NCBI GenBank assembly: GCA_035527455.1
Contig: DATLAN010000020.1
Location: 1 to 11,654 of the forward strand
Reading direction: 5' to 3'
Length of the DNA stretch: 11,654 bases
Origin: DATLAN01 sp035527455
GTDB lineage: Bacteria > Planctomycetota > Planctomycetia > Pirellulales > Thermoguttaceae
Shown piece by piece: positions 1 to 8,293 of this stretch. The notes beneath the pieces were generated by a model. The model ran no database searches. It worked only from the letters and a program-made list of their open reading frames with translations, and had not been told where the DNA came from. Within the stretch, counting starts at the first letter, position 1. The number at the start of each line of letters is the position of its first letter. A program made the position numbers and the translations under genes.

Positions 1-51
1 ATAACAGGGTTAGCCAGGTGAAGCGGTGGCTCATCGACTCAAGGTTAGAAA

Positions 52-57
52 AGGAGG
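52..57 (+). promoter_or_regulatory. Shine-Dalgarno site of the 83-aa gene
   Basis: A perfect AGGAGG lies 5 nt before the ATG at 63. It decides the start of the small gene in favour of position 63 over the upstream ATG at 18. Confidence 0.75.
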
Positions 58-62
58 CGATT

Positions 63-314
63 ATGGCCACGAAGAACCAACCCGTGAAAGAAGTCCGTCT
101 CGGCCGAATCAAGGCCGTGATTTGGAAGAACCCGGGTTCCAACGGAAACGGCCCGTTGTTCAACACAACGCTGGCCCGACTCTACAAGGAACCCGAATCG
201 GACACGTGGAAAGAGTCCCAGAGCCTCGGCCGCGACGACCTGTTGCTGGCAGCCAAGGTTCTGGGAGAGGCACATACGTGGATCTATTGTCACGCCAACG
301 AGGAGGAGCGTTAG
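63..314 (+). CDS. Small hypothetical protein (83 aa), conserved-looking, unrelated to BREX
   Basis: I do not know the function of this protein. I chose the ATG at 63 because a strong AGGAGG Shine-Dalgarno site (52-57) sits 5 nt upstream; an upstream in-frame ATG at 18 would bury that site inside the gene. The product is 83 aa and soluble, with no signal peptide or membrane segment. It starts with basic residues and the motif VRLGRIKAVIW, followed by a Gly/Asn-rich turn (NPGSNGNG), the strand-like FNTTLARLYK, the motif LGRDDLLLAAKVLGEAHTWI and an acidic EEER tail. From memory this layout (LG-IKA-IW, then the R-LYK core, W, then GRDDL, AK and AHTWI) matches a widespread family of short hypothetical proteins common in Planctomycetota-like genomes. 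It is convergent with brxL, about 205 bp away, so it is probably not part of the BREX operon and may mark the chromosomal flank. Confidence 0.75.
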   Translation: MATKNQPVKEVRLGRIKAVIWKNPGSNGNGPLFNTTLARLYKEPESDTWKESQSLGRDDLLLAAKVLGEAHTWIYCHANEEER

Positions 315-519
315 TTCAGTGTAGGTTCCCATACAACATCTGCATTTCGGGCCGACGCGGTTGCAACGACACGCCGGCCACCCGATGCCCGAGAGCTTAC
401 CCACTTCGGGCCAATATGACCAGCACCCCCCTACCTAATTCGGGAAAATGCGTGTCCGGGCGGCATGGTTGTCAGTTCTCCTGGGAGCATGGGGCTCCTG
501 CGGTTCTTGGCCATAGAGG

Positions 520-2565
520 TCAATCCCCCAGCGATTTCACCAGCGCCTCCTTCGAGTCGAGGTAAAACTGAATGTCGATCTTAGTGGCTAAATCGTCGGG
601 CAGGCTGAAAAGTTGCTTGCGGGATGACACCGGCATCAACAATGCGGTGGCCCCCTTGTCGATCGCCAGTTCGGCGATCTCGACGGCGTTGTGGATCGGG
701 TCAATCGAGCCACCAAGGTTCAGGGCACCCGCGACGACCAAGCCACCCTTGATGCTCTTCTGAAGCAGGGCACCGCAAAGCCCTAACAGAACGGAGAGGC
801 CCAGCCCAGAGCCGCTCCGCGGGGCATCAAACGCCCGGAGTTGCACCGAGAACTCGTGGCCCCGCGGGTCCCGGTCGCCGACCAGTTCCCTTGCCCGTGT
901 GTAGAGATTCTGCTCGCCGTATCGGGTGCTCTCCACAAACGCCGGCGGCTGCGGACGGTTGAGGATCTTCACCCCGGAGCCCGGGCCGGACGTGACTTCG
1001 ATCCGATAAAGTCCAGGATGCTCGTCCACGTTGCCTGGACTGATCGACCAGACTTGCCCCGGCGGGAGCGGATCGGTGCCAATCTCGTTCTCGCTCTGAA
1101 GTTCGGTGGTCACCACGAACTTCTCCACACCGTCAGGTCCGATCGTATAGCTGAAATGCGTGTTGCGATATTCTGCCGGGACGATCCGCTTCTGTTGCTC
1201 CTTCACACGCCGGCGGCACTCCATCGCCAGCCGAATCATCCATTCAAGGTCTTCTTCGGGGATTGTCGCGTGTGGATCCGGGTAGATCAGCTTCGCCAGC
1301 CCGCTGACGGTCTTCTGGACCGCCCACGTGTCGCGTCCGCTGAGCGCCCCGCCAATGAATACGCGGTCCTGGAGCACTGCGGCCCGTCCCACGGGGCGTA
1401 ACTGGGTCCAGCACTCCGACAGAAAATCGCTGACGAGACCGAAATGATCCGTGAACAACTCCTTCGCCATCTTGGGCACGTCCCAGCCGGGAACATAGGC
1501 ATGGATACGATCCATCAGCGCGGTGTCGTGCCGCATCTCCGGTGGCAGAGGCTCGAACAGGTGGCCGATCCTTTGCTGGTGCTCTACGTCGACGTCGAAG
1601 TTACCCACCATCGCGACGCAGCCATCGGCGCGGATGCTCTCCTTCCCGCGGCTGAACTCGCCCGACTCCATGTAGCCTTTCACAATGTTAATGCCGTCCT
1701 TCTTGTCGAAGGAGATCCCCGAAATCTCATCGAAGCACACGACGTCGTACTGGCAGACAAGGCCGCGCTGTCCGTTGGCGTTGTTCACGAACATCTGGGC
1801 GACAGTGGCTTTTCCGCCGGACACGAGGTGGGAATACGGCGAAATCTGCTGGAACAGGTGGCTCTTACCTGTGCCCCGTGGCCCCAGTTCGACCATGTTG
1901 TAGTTCCGCTCCACGAACGGGACGATCCGCAAGAGCATGACGTCCTGCGTCCGCTCCGAAAGCCTATCGGGTTCCAGACCGATGCTTCGCAGCAGGAACC
2001 GCTTCCAGTCCTTGGTGGTAAACTTCTCCCGACCGCGGATAAGCGTCTCCAGTGCGTCCCGTTTCGATAGCTGGATTGGACGCAGGCTCTCGACCCCAAA
2101 AGGCCGACCACCCCGCTCCTGCGCCATCGACGCATCGTACGAGAGGCTGATCTCCGCGTAGAAGCCGCCCGTCAGCATCCGCTCGTTGTCCTGGACGAGT
2201 TCCTCCGAGATGCGGATGCCTGTCAGTTGCAGGCTGGGCAACTGGACTTCGTAGGAGTCGGTCTTGTCGTTCAGGCGAGCCTTGACCAGGTCGATGATCT
2301 TCACTTCGCCCCGCTCGCGGGCCCTTGACTTAAACAATTCCTCGTCGCCGGCCTTTACGGTCCGCTGACTCATCTGTCGATCGACGATCTTCAAACCCTC
2401 GTTGATTTCCTCTTCGTCAACGCTGGCACAGTACCGCCCCAGCAGGAACTCGGCCACGTAGGTCGGCACCGGGTACTGTCCCTTGAAGCGCTGCACGAGG
2501 TCCTTGCGGACAATGAACCCATCGAACGCCTCTGCTGCCAGTCGGTCGATTGCATCAAGTTCCAT
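520..2565 (-). CDS. brxL: BREX-1 BrxL, Lon-like AAA+ ATPase
   Basis: BrxL (681 aa) is the final gene of type 1 BREX. Characterised homologs are multimeric AAA+ DNA motors needed to stop phage but not for host methylation. An N-terminal domain (about 1-200) precedes an AAA+ core: Walker A GPRGTGKS (228-235), Walker B VVCFDE (275-280), a sensor-like stretch MVGNFD (319-324) and a candidate arginine finger in MDRIH (R353). The Lon-like C-terminal domain covers about 495-681, with SGSGLGLS (584-591) where Lon has its serine loop and SIDPIHNAVEI (620-630) where Lon has its catalytic lysine. That lysine position is Val628, so peptidase activity is unlikely, as in other BrxL proteins. The length is usual for the family (670-690 aa) and there are no internal stops. 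The ATG is only 2 nt after the pglZ stop with no strong Shine-Dalgarno site, which suggests translational coupling. Confidence 0.95.
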   Translation of the reverse strand: MELDAIDRLAAEAFDGFIVRKDLVQRFKGQYPVPTYVAEFLLGRYCASVDEEEINEGLKIVDRQMSQRTVKAGDEELFKSRARERGEVKIIDLVKARLNDKTDSYEVQLPSLQLTGIRISEELVQDNERMLTGGFYAEISLSYDASMAQERGGRPFGVESLRPIQLSKRDALETLIRGREKFTTKDWKRFLLRSIGLEPDRLSERTQDVMLLRIVPFVERNYNMVELGPRGTGKSHLFQQISPYSHLVSGGKATVAQMFVNNANGQRGLVCQYDVVCFDEISGISFDKKDGINIVKGYMESGEFSRGKESIRADGCVAMVGNFDVDVEHQQRIGHLFEPLPPEMRHDTALMDRIHAYVPGWDVPKMAKELFTDHFGLVSDFLSECWTQLRPVGRAAVLQDRVFIGGALSGRDTWAVQKTVSGLAKLIYPDPHATIPEEDLEWMIRLAMECRRRVKEQQKRIVPAEYRNTHFSYTIGPDGVEKFVVTTELQSENEIGTDPLPPGQVWSISPGNVDEHPGLYRIEVTSGPGSGVKILNRPQPPAFVESTRYGEQNLYTRARELVGDRDPRGHEFSVQLRAFDAPRSGSGLGLSVLLGLCGALLQKSIKGGLVVAGALNLGGSIDPIHNAVEIAELAIDKGATALLMPVSSRKQLFSLPDDLATKIDIQFYLDSKEALVKSLGD

Positions 2566-2567
2566 GA

Positions 2568-4916
2568 TCAGTCTTCACCACCAACTAATGTTGAACGCTT
2601 GTTTGTAACCTGACCATCCGGTGAAATGAGCACCACCACCGCCGGGTGGCCGATCTTGTCGTCATGTTTGTCTTTCACAAGCACCGACACACGCCCCTCC
2701 TCGTCCACGGGATGGGGAGTCACGAGCGAGCTAGTGACATCGGCGGCCGATGCCCGCAGGTCCACTTGCCATCCCGGTCCACCCCCCGTAACTTCGATCC
2801 TACACCGAAGGCCACGCCAGGCGATCGACTCGATCTTCGCAAGCTCCTGGACAACACCGCTGTGGACCGTGAAGCTCGGCACCAGGCACTCTTGCAGACT
2901 CAAGCCCCCGTGGTCGTATTCCAGGCCGGCCCGGAAGGCTCCGATGCCCGTCGGCACCGCCACGTGCAGGTCTCCACACCAGCCCCAGGGTACCATGGGC
3001 ACGTCGACCTTGGACCCTTCGCGGACGATAGCGCACCGGCCCCACTGCGTCGCAGTCAGGTACTTGGGCATCGCGACCTTCGGCAGGCCGCCCGGCAGCA
3101 GCAGCCAGCCGTGGTCCGTGGCGATCCGAACCTCCTTCCAGCCGGCATCCAAGAGTTGTCGGATGCGATCGACGAGGCCGCGCAACTCCTCCCCGATACG
3201 GCGGGCAAGCTTGATGCCTTCTTTGTGCCCTGTTCGGTCAATGCTTCCACACTCCGTCCACGCACGGCCTGCCGGGTCGCCCGTCTCGCCCTCGGCCAGG
3301 AACTGCACTCCTTGATCCTGCAATAGGCGCTTGAAGCGATCGTGGGTGAGTGGCTTGCCGTCGGCATGAACCCGGGGTCGAAACTGTTCTTCTTGCGCAT
3401 CCCCGTCGAGCTGGTCGGCCACGGGTGAGACCGCCGGCTTGGCCGTTGCCGTCACCGTAGGCATCCGAGCCCAGCCCCATGATGCCTCCGACTCCCAGCC
3501 GCGCGATTGAATCTCCGCCAGGAGTTTCTGGCCGAGGTCGAACCGCAGGCCGTCGGCGAACAGCAGGCAGCAGCCGGAGGCGATCTCCGTGACGGGCGTG
3601 GTTGCGGGATACACTGCGGCCACCAGTTTCTGGAATTGAGCCGCACCATCGGCCAGCCAGGGCTGGTAGATTGCCGCGACCGCCCCGGAGACGGCCGCCA
3701 CGTCTTCAGCCCGCTCCGCGCACGCAAGGGCATCCAGCACGGTTGCATCGGCCCTCCATCCGTCCTCCACGTAGACTCTCGCAATCGTCTCAACATCGGG
3801 GCCGGTCAGTGGTCTCTTTGTTGCCTCGGCCGCAACCGCCAGATGTTCGATCGCCCGCGCCAATGGCGACCAGCCGAACTTGGCCCAGGGCCACCCGCGC
3901 CGTTCCCTGTGGCTATTCTCCAGTTCCTCGATAGCCTCCCGGGCCTTGGCATCCGACTTGTCGCCCACCCGCACAATCGCTTCGCGAAGCTCTCCTTCGA
4001 GCTTCTCGTTGTCCTGCGGCCAAGGTTCGCTATCCTCCATGAACGGCAACGTGCCCTCCTTGGCCGGTGGCCGGGCGCGTCGGAGCCAGTCTGGGATTCC
4101 CGGATAGAGCGTGGGCGCTTCGGCAAACCGGCTCCAGACGGACTGCCACGCGCCTTCCCGCCGGCCGAGCTTCTCTGCGGCGGCCAAGGCTCCTTCCTTT
4201 TTGAGATCAACGGCGTACGTCTGCCGGCACCCGATGCAGAAGGCCGACCACTTCTCGGCTTCCCAACGCCGCTGGGTTTCCTCGGGACCGTTGAGCCATT
4301 CGAGCAGATCCCGGACCGGATCGGGCGTGAGCAGGCCGTTGAGGAAACCGGCGTCGATTCGATGAACGCGCAGCCGCTCGACCGGCTCTTCAACCAGGCG
4401 GTTTAGTGCCCGGAGAATCGCCTCCTTGGTCGCCTTGTCCCGCGCGACATCCAACCCCAAACCACCGTGCTGCGATTTGAGGAAGGCGCAGATCGTCCAG
4501 TCCTTGGCGCTCACCTGTGTCCAGAAGACGCCTCGGTATTGAAGTTCGGCCAGGGGCTGGAGTTCCTCAGCGCAGTCTTCCACCGCCCGAAGCTCCTGCC
4601 GGCTGATCCCCGGCAGGTACAGGATGGGCACCGCGTCGTCGGGAATCTCCGGCTCGGGGAGCTTGCGGGCAATCACGCAGCGAAGCCAAATGGCCGGCCC
4701 GCTCCGCTTGTCTGGGGCGTAGTCACCCAGCACGAGGAGTTGCGGCAAACGATCCTGGATGCGGGACACCAGCGGTTCCCACAGCCGGTCGTTGTCGGTC
4801 CACAGGATCACCGTGGGCTGGACCTGGTCGTTTGGGTTGTAACGCGCCGCGTGGATCAACGATGCCACGATGGCGTCGAAGACCGTGCCGCTGTTCGTCG
4901 TGCCGCCGTCAGGCAT
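2568..4916 (-). CDS. pglZ: BREX-1 PglZ, type B, alkaline-phosphatase-fold protein
   Basis: PglZ (782 aa) belongs to the alkaline phosphatase superfamily and is required for BREX methylation and defence. The start is the ATG at 4916, residue MPDGG; the open frame runs back to 5111 but that part overlaps the end of pglX and is not protein-like. AGGAG (4928-4932) lies 11 nt upstream. The PglZ domain occupies the C-terminal half: LLFADGLRFDLG (451-462, metal-ligand Asp455), the nucleophile region MPTVTATAKPAVSP (485-498), ATDHGWLLLPGG (599-610, Asp601 and His602) and YDHGGLSLQE (667-676, His669). The TDHGWLLLPGGLPK and PTVTATAKPAVSP wording is what I remember for the type B subfamily rather than type A. 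The N-terminal half is a BREX-specific region, with a lone CxxC pair (227 and 230). All phosphatase-type motifs are present and the gene looks intact. It sits 20 nt after pglX and 2 nt before brxL. Confidence 0.93.
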   Translation of the reverse strand: MPDGGTTNSGTVFDAIVASLIHAARYNPNDQVQPTVILWTDNDRLWEPLVSRIQDRLPQLLVLGDYAPDKRSGPAIWLRCVIARKLPEPEIPDDAVPILYLPGISRQELRAVEDCAEELQPLAELQYRGVFWTQVSAKDWTICAFLKSQHGGLGLDVARDKATKEAILRALNRLVEEPVERLRVHRIDAGFLNGLLTPDPVRDLLEWLNGPEETQRRWEAEKWSAFCIGCRQTYAVDLKKEGALAAAEKLGRREGAWQSVWSRFAEAPTLYPGIPDWLRRARPPAKEGTLPFMEDSEPWPQDNEKLEGELREAIVRVGDKSDAKAREAIEELENSHRERRGWPWAKFGWSPLARAIEHLAVAAEATKRPLTGPDVETIARVYVEDGWRADATVLDALACAERAEDVAAVSGAVAAIYQPWLADGAAQFQKLVAAVYPATTPVTEIASGCCLLFADGLRFDLGQKLLAEIQSRGWESEASWGWARMPTVTATAKPAVSPVADQLDGDAQEEQFRPRVHADGKPLTHDRFKRLLQDQGVQFLAEGETGDPAGRAWTECGSIDRTGHKEGIKLARRIGEELRGLVDRIRQLLDAGWKEVRIATDHGWLLLPGGLPKVAMPKYLTATQWGRCAIVREGSKVDVPMVPWGWCGDLHVAVPTGIGAFRAGLEYDHGGLSLQECLVPSFTVHSGVVQELAKIESIAWRGLRCRIEVTGGGPGWQVDLRASAADVTSSLVTPHPVDEEGRVSVLVKDKHDDKIGHPAVVVLISPDGQVTNKRSTLVGGED

Positions 4917-4927
4917 GGTGTGTGTCA

Positions 4928-4932
4928 CTCCT
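4928..4932 (-). promoter_or_regulatory. Shine-Dalgarno site of pglZ
   Basis: AGGAG on the minus strand lies 11 nt before the ATG at 4916, in the 20-nt pglX-pglZ gap. It supports the 4916 start over the longer open frame reaching 5111. An in-frame GTG four codons upstream overlaps the site and is a less likely start. Confidence 0.6.
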
Positions 4933-4936
4933 ATTC

Positions 4937-7900
4937 TCACTTGGCGGATCGGGCAGCGCGCTTCACTTCGTTGGAATAGTGGCAGTCGTTCCAGCGGTTG
5001 CCGTCGAAGGCGGGGCCGCCTGTGAAGTCTGGGGTTTTTTCGTCCCAGACCCAGAACCAGGGGTATTGATCTTTGGGACGTTCGGGCTCCTTGCCGCGGT
5101 CTTTCTTCCACTTGATCTTGGGGTTCTTGCGCAGGACGCCGGCGGTGACGAAGGGGCGGATGTTGACCCGGACGCCGTCGTTGAGGTCGGGGTCCCAGCC
5201 GATGGGCTGCTCTTCCAGCGGTTTCCAGCGGACGAAGATGTCGTAGGGTGGCTCACCCGCGAGGATCAGCTTGAGGCGGTCTTGGAGTTTCTCGGCGTCC
5301 TGTCGACGGCCTTCGGCGCCGCTCTCGTTGCGGCTCTCGCCCGCCTTCTGCCGGGCGATCCAGTCGCCGAGGTGCGTGTAGATCAGCTTCTCCAGGAGCC
5401 TGCGGTCGAGCTTGTGGTAGTTGACCAGGGCGTGGAAACCGTCCTTCTTCCGCCCGTCCCAGATATGCCAAACGAATGGACGCTGGTGGAAGAGTTTGCA
5501 GTGCTCGTCGAAGAAACCGTCGCGGAGCCAATCGTCGAGGTTGCAGTCGGGCTTGACGCCGCAAGCAGCCAGCAGCGCCAACAGGCGGTCGGCCGCGGGC
5601 TCCTCGCCACTTACGGCAGGGATGCAAACGATGCCGTCTGCATCCGCCAGCTTTTCCAGACCATCCGGGCCGAGAGCCGGGCAATCGGGAAAACTTGAAC
5701 CGGTCTGGCGCGGCCACTGGTAGCCGAGCAACCGGGCCACCGCCACGTGCAAGGGCTGGTCTGAACCTTTGGGCTGCCCGTTGAACAGCCATTGCGTCGG
5801 GTCGCTGGAAAACGGCTTCGGCAAGCCGTTCGGATATTTCTCCGCCGCCACCTTCTGCCAGTGCGCCAGGTCGAAGGGGACTTCAGCCAGGACCGCAGTG
5901 GAGAGAGCCAGCGCAGGATTATTCTTGCGAACATCCTCCCGAAATTGCCCCGATAGACAGTAGCAGACTGTCGGGAGCAGATGTTCGTCTTTGCTCGGCA
6001 TCAGCACAGAAACGGACTGGTCGAAGATAGTCCCCAAAAACAAATGTGAATGAAGGTCGCTCATTCGACTAACCGCGACACCAACTCTTCCCCATGCTTC
6101 TTCGCCGCGTCTCCAACTTCCTCCAAGCCTTCCATCAAGCGATTCGACGAACTCAAAGAACTGCCCTTTGCCGTCTTCCCACAGAAAGACAGAGTCCAAT
6201 CCGTCAAATAGCTTTCCACCCAACCCGGCGGTCTGTTGGAGAACCCATCCATTCTTTACTGACGGCAACTCCCAGAACTTGATAAGAAACCGCATTGAGT
6301 CCCCACAGTTAATTCCTGCGTATGGGTGAAGATAAGTTTCGAGAAGTGGATGGTCAGCCAAATGTTCTGTGATAATTCTACTGCCCGGATTCCTCTCTTG
6401 TGCTTTCTGTGAAACTAACTGCACCTCTCCATCGCGTAGACAATCTGCCTTAGCTGTAGTTGAATTAGCTTTCGACGCGTCGACCGCAGCAAAGCAACGC
6501 TCCTTTTCCGGCTGACTCAAACTGTGAGTCACGAGCGCTACGTTTACGACTTCGCCACCAATAGTCTCAAATGCTCCAGCCCCTAATTTAGCCACACTGT
6601 TCCATTCCGTGGCCTTCAGGAGACTCAAGCGTAGTCCCTTGTATGTCGGCAAGTGAAACCAGTTCTGCGGTGTAACGAGTGCAGTGCTACAACCTGTGGC
6701 ACAGACTTCGAGACAGCGTTCCACGAAGCACGTCGCAAGGTCAGCTTTCGCTTCAGGGTGAACGTGCGCGCAGTAATCTTGTAGCACTTCGTCCTGCTTG
6801 GCGCGCCCGAGGTAAGGCACGTTGGTGGCGACGAGCGTGAACTGGCCGGCGAGAATTTCCGCCGCCTTGGCCAGGCCGCGCGCGGTCACGGCCATTTCAT
6901 GCGCGGTGTCGTCCTGGGTCTCCTGCGCCAGCGCCTTTTCCAGCAGCGGCTGGAGTTCATGGAACGCGGCCTCCAGCAAATCGCCCTCGCCGGCGCGCGG
7001 GTTGATGAGGCTGCCCAGCACCGCCGCCTTTTGGAACAGCCGGTAAAGCCGCTCCATGCCGTTCTTGAGCTTCTCGTCTTTGCCGGCCATCGCCAGCCAG
7101 TCGGCTTCGCGGGTGTTCGGCGCGAGGCCGGAGCAGGCCAGGTTCATCGCCGGCAGCGGGCGATGGCCCACGCGCCGCCACGCGGCCAGCGCCAGGTTGA
7201 ACGCGCCAATCTGCGTGCAGCGTGGGTCAATCTCCAAACCGAACAGGTTGTCGCGGATGACCGCCGCCACCGCCGCCGCTTCGTCCAGCGTTTCCTCCGC
7301 CATGCGCAAGGCCACGAGCCGCTCGAACATCGCCACCACGAAATGCCCGCTCCCCATGCACGGGTCGAGGCATTTGAGTTCCTGCGCCGTCTTCGGCCAT
7401 CCGTCGAACGTGCCGGCGGCGGGTGTCCACTTGCCGTCCTTGCCTTGGATAAAGCGGAGATATTTCCACGACACACACGGTAGCGCCACCGCCTCGCGGA
7501 GGTCGTCTTCGCTCTGGGCGTTTTCATCCACCTTGGGATTCGCGGCGAGGACTTTACCGGCGTGCCACGCGCCGAGCGTGTTGTCCAAGAGGAAGTCCAC
7601 CATGTAATCTTCGGTGAACAGTTGCGTGACCGCCGGGAGTTCGTCCGCGCCAATCTTGTTGCCGGACTTATTAACCCGCTCCTTCTCCTTGCTTTGCCAG
7701 AATTGGTAACACCAGCCCAGGCTGTCGCTCGCCGTAAAGACCTCGGCCGGGAGCCCGGCCAAGAGTTTCTCCATCGCCTGCTTGTCCTCGGGTGCGTACA
7801 CAACTTGCAGGAGCGGATCGTCTGCCCGGAAAACCTGCGGTAGCATCCGCGAGGCGTAGCGGGCGGCCAGCGTCCAGCCGTTCGTGCCTTCCTCCGCGGC

Positions 7901-8254
7901 CAACTCCTCACACTCCTCCAGCGTCACGGCGACACCGTCGGGGTGCATCAAGAGTTGGTTTTCGGCCAGGAAGCGGGCAAACAGCATCTCGTGCCAATAC
8001 TCGTAGGCACACTCGCTCAGCAGACGGTCAATCTCCTGTTCACCGTTCTGTTGTCGCTTGTCACCAAGCTGACGCCCTTTTGCCCGCAGCTTGACGCGCA
8101 GTTCTCGCTGCTCGGCCGTCATGTGCGAGAGCGGCTCGGCCTTGTTCACCGCCAGACGCTCCAGCGCCATCCAAGCACCCTCTTCTGAACGATCCCGGGC
8201 CTCGATGACCGTTCGCTCCAGTTGGCTTCGCAACGTGCTGCTGAGGGCTTGCAT
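4937..8254 (-). CDS. pglX: BREX-1 PglX, adenine-specific DNA methyltransferase
   Basis: PglX (1105 aa) is the N6-adenine methyltransferase that marks host DNA and sets BREX specificity. The ATG at 8254 has AGGAG 9 nt upstream (8264-8268). A helical N-terminal region (about 1-200) precedes TEDYMVDFLL (214-223, motif X-like). SAM-binding motif I is LDPCMGSGHF (296-305), with GLEIDP (339-344) as the acidic motif. The catalytic motif IV is ATNVPYLGR (476-484), an NVPY variant of the usual NPPY. The rest (about 490-1105) should hold target recognition and C-terminal helical parts, ending with FDGNRWNDCHYS. Some characterised PglX proteins are about 1,200 aa, so this one is slightly short, but the frame is unbroken. 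DNA coding for residues of about 532-752 is much less GC-rich than the flanks. The gene lies 39 nt after brxC and 20 nt before pglZ. A type IIG-like Eco57I-family methylase is the alternative by domain alone, but the neighbours settle on PglX. Confidence 0.93.
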   Translation of the reverse strand: MQALSSTLRSQLERTVIEARDRSEEGAWMALERLAVNKAEPLSHMTAEQRELRVKLRAKGRQLGDKRQQNGEQEIDRLLSECAYEYWHEMLFARFLAENQLLMHPDGVAVTLEECEELAAEEGTNGWTLAARYASRMLPQVFRADDPLLQVVYAPEDKQAMEKLLAGLPAEVFTASDSLGWCYQFWQSKEKERVNKSGNKIGADELPAVTQLFTEDYMVDFLLDNTLGAWHAGKVLAANPKVDENAQSEDDLREAVALPCVSWKYLRFIQGKDGKWTPAAGTFDGWPKTAQELKCLDPCMGSGHFVVAMFERLVALRMAEETLDEAAAVAAVIRDNLFGLEIDPRCTQIGAFNLALAAWRRVGHRPLPAMNLACSGLAPNTREADWLAMAGKDEKLKNGMERLYRLFQKAAVLGSLINPRAGEGDLLEAAFHELQPLLEKALAQETQDDTAHEMAVTARGLAKAAEILAGQFTLVATNVPYLGRAKQDEVLQDYCAHVHPEAKADLATCFVERCLEVCATGCSTALVTPQNWFHLPTYKGLRLSLLKATEWNSVAKLGAGAFETIGGEVVNVALVTHSLSQPEKERCFAAVDASKANSTTAKADCLRDGEVQLVSQKAQERNPGSRIITEHLADHPLLETYLHPYAGINCGDSMRFLIKFWELPSVKNGWVLQQTAGLGGKLFDGLDSVFLWEDGKGQFFEFVESLDGRLGGSWRRGEEAWGRVGVAVSRMSDLHSHLFLGTIFDQSVSVLMPSKDEHLLPTVCYCLSGQFREDVRKNNPALALSTAVLAEVPFDLAHWQKVAAEKYPNGLPKPFSSDPTQWLFNGQPKGSDQPLHVAVARLLGYQWPRQTGSSFPDCPALGPDGLEKLADADGIVCIPAVSGEEPAADRLLALLAACGVKPDCNLDDWLRDGFFDEHCKLFHQRPFVWHIWDGRKKDGFHALVNYHKLDRRLLEKLIYTHLGDWIARQKAGESRNESGAEGRRQDAEKLQDRLKLILAGEPPYDIFVRWKPLEEQPIGWDPDLNDGVRVNIRPFVTAGVLRKNPKIKWKKDRGKEPERPKDQYPWFWVWDEKTPDFTGGPAFDGNRWNDCHYSNEVKRAARSAK

Positions 8255-8263
8255 GATGCCGAT

Positions 8264-8268
8264 CTCCT
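8264..8268 (-). promoter_or_regulatory. Shine-Dalgarno site of pglX
   Basis: AGGAG on the minus strand lies 9 nt before the pglX ATG at 8254, inside the 39-nt brxC-pglX gap. It lets pglX be translated independently of the damaged brxC reading frame. Confidence 0.65.
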
Positions 8269-8293
8269 GACCTTTGGCCGACGCGCGAGTCGT

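Noticed and set aside
350..379. Imperfect inverted repeat (arms 350-357 and 372-379) between the small gene and brxL, as a terminator
   Set aside because: One mismatch in an 8-bp stem, a 14-nt loop and no T-run on either strand. It does not look like a rho-independent terminator.
346..445. Three copies of TTCGGG (346-351, 405-410, 440-445; the first two extend to TTCGGGCC) as a regulatory or attachment repeat
   Set aside because: The words are short, irregularly spaced and GC-rich enough to occur by chance. No integrase is nearby.
484..498. Short hairpin GGAGC/GCTCC just downstream of brxL as a terminator
   Set aside because: The stem is only 5 bp and no T-run follows on the minus strand.
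26..565. Plus-strand open frame of 179 codons overlapping the 83-aa gene and the brxL end
   Set aside because: It is out of frame with the better supported gene at 63-314. It lacks a Shine-Dalgarno site and reads as Pro/Arg-rich noise.
1444..2070. Plus-strand open frame of 208 codons opposite brxL
   Set aside because: It is opposite the Walker A and N-terminal region of brxL, with no independent support.
3507..4406. Plus-strand open frame of 299 codons opposite pglZ
   Set aside because: It is a shadow of pglZ. Composition is low-complexity and it has no ribosome binding site or known motif.
4917..5111. Longer pglZ start at 5111
   Set aside because: The extension overlaps the end of pglX and reads as Arg/Pro-rich noise. 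The ATG at 4916 has a Shine-Dalgarno site and a family-like N terminus.
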